Below the pieces are notes generated by a model, which worked only from the letters and a program-made list of their open reading frames with translations, ran no database searches and was not told the origin of the DNA. A program made the position numbers and the translations under genes. A DNA stretch of 14,207 nucleotides from Caulobacteraceae bacterium UBA6225 (lineage in GTDB: Bacteria; Pseudomonadota; Alphaproteobacteria; Caulobacterales; Caulobacteraceae): contig DJWR01000032.1 of NCBI GenBank assembly GCA_002441055.1, positions 3,858 through 18,064 of the forward strand, given 5' to 3'. Shown here piece after piece: positions 14,189-14,207 of this stretch. Positions within the stretch are counted from its first letter, which is position 1, and each line of letters begins with the position of its first letter.

Positions 14189-14207
14189 AGCATTTTCCGA
14201 TAAGTGT
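14187..14207 (+). repeat. Partial dispersed intergenic repeat, cut by the window edge
   Basis: Starting within the sppA stop codon, AGAGCATTTTCCG followed by ATAAGTGT resembles the left half of a palindromic intergenic element that I recall as abundant in alphaproteobacteria, in which AGAGCATTTTC is followed by AAGTGTGAAGCGG-like sequence. Only 21 bases are visible, so the other half and the fold cannot be checked. It may act as a transcript end for sppA. This rests on recognition, not on a second copy in the window. Confidence 0.4.

Overview
The window is a G+C-rich bacterial chromosome segment, most likely from an alphaproteobacterium of the Caulobacter/Phenylobacterium type. That placement rests on strong G/C bias at third codon positions, the protein flavour (a small Csp, an SppA with a hydrophobic N-terminal anchor, a SelD/MnmH pair) and a partial intergenic motif at the right edge that resembles a repeat common in that class. 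It is inference without a database search. Gene density is high, all genes look intact, and no tRNA, rRNA, transposase, CRISPR array or phage gene was seen.

Left part (1-560). A less G+C-rich leader of about 300 bases, carrying a striking 20-bp AT-rich inverted repeat (114-133), precedes a 69-residue cold-shock protein gene. That gene is closed by a clear 10-bp hairpin terminator.

Central part (611-8421). Seven same-strand genes are packed with overlaps or very short gaps. First comes an AttE/F/G/H-like set: an ABC ATPase, a large 10-TM FtsX-type permease, and a Tat-exported AttH/CrtC-like protein. Then comes a small EVE-domain protein, whose stop overlaps the start of a DevB/HlyD-type adaptor. 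A DevC-like permease and a DevA/LolD-like ATPase follow. The layout suggests one transcription unit, or two coupled units, encoding two different FtsX-class export/extraction machines with a nucleic-acid-binding-type EVE gene between them. No outer-membrane TolC-type partner is in the window.

Selenium pair (8404-10591). A minus-strand selD (cysteine form) converges on, and overlaps by 18 bp, the end of the second ATPase gene. It is divergently transcribed from mnmH (selU) across 70 bp. Together they make selenophosphate and use it to convert 2-thiouridine to 2-selenouridine in the wobble position of certain tRNAs. No selA, selB or selC is visible.

Right part (10738-14207). An AbgT-family transporter with a strong ribosome binding site ends at a hairpin terminator. 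An intact long-form SppA signal peptide peptidase gene follows, with both catalytic residues identifiable. The last 21 bases look like the first part of a dispersed intergenic repeat cut off by the window edge.

Most of the window is ordinary core-type gene content. The points most worth checking are the inverted repeat before csp, the fused export cluster around the EVE gene, and the altered P-loop in MnmH.
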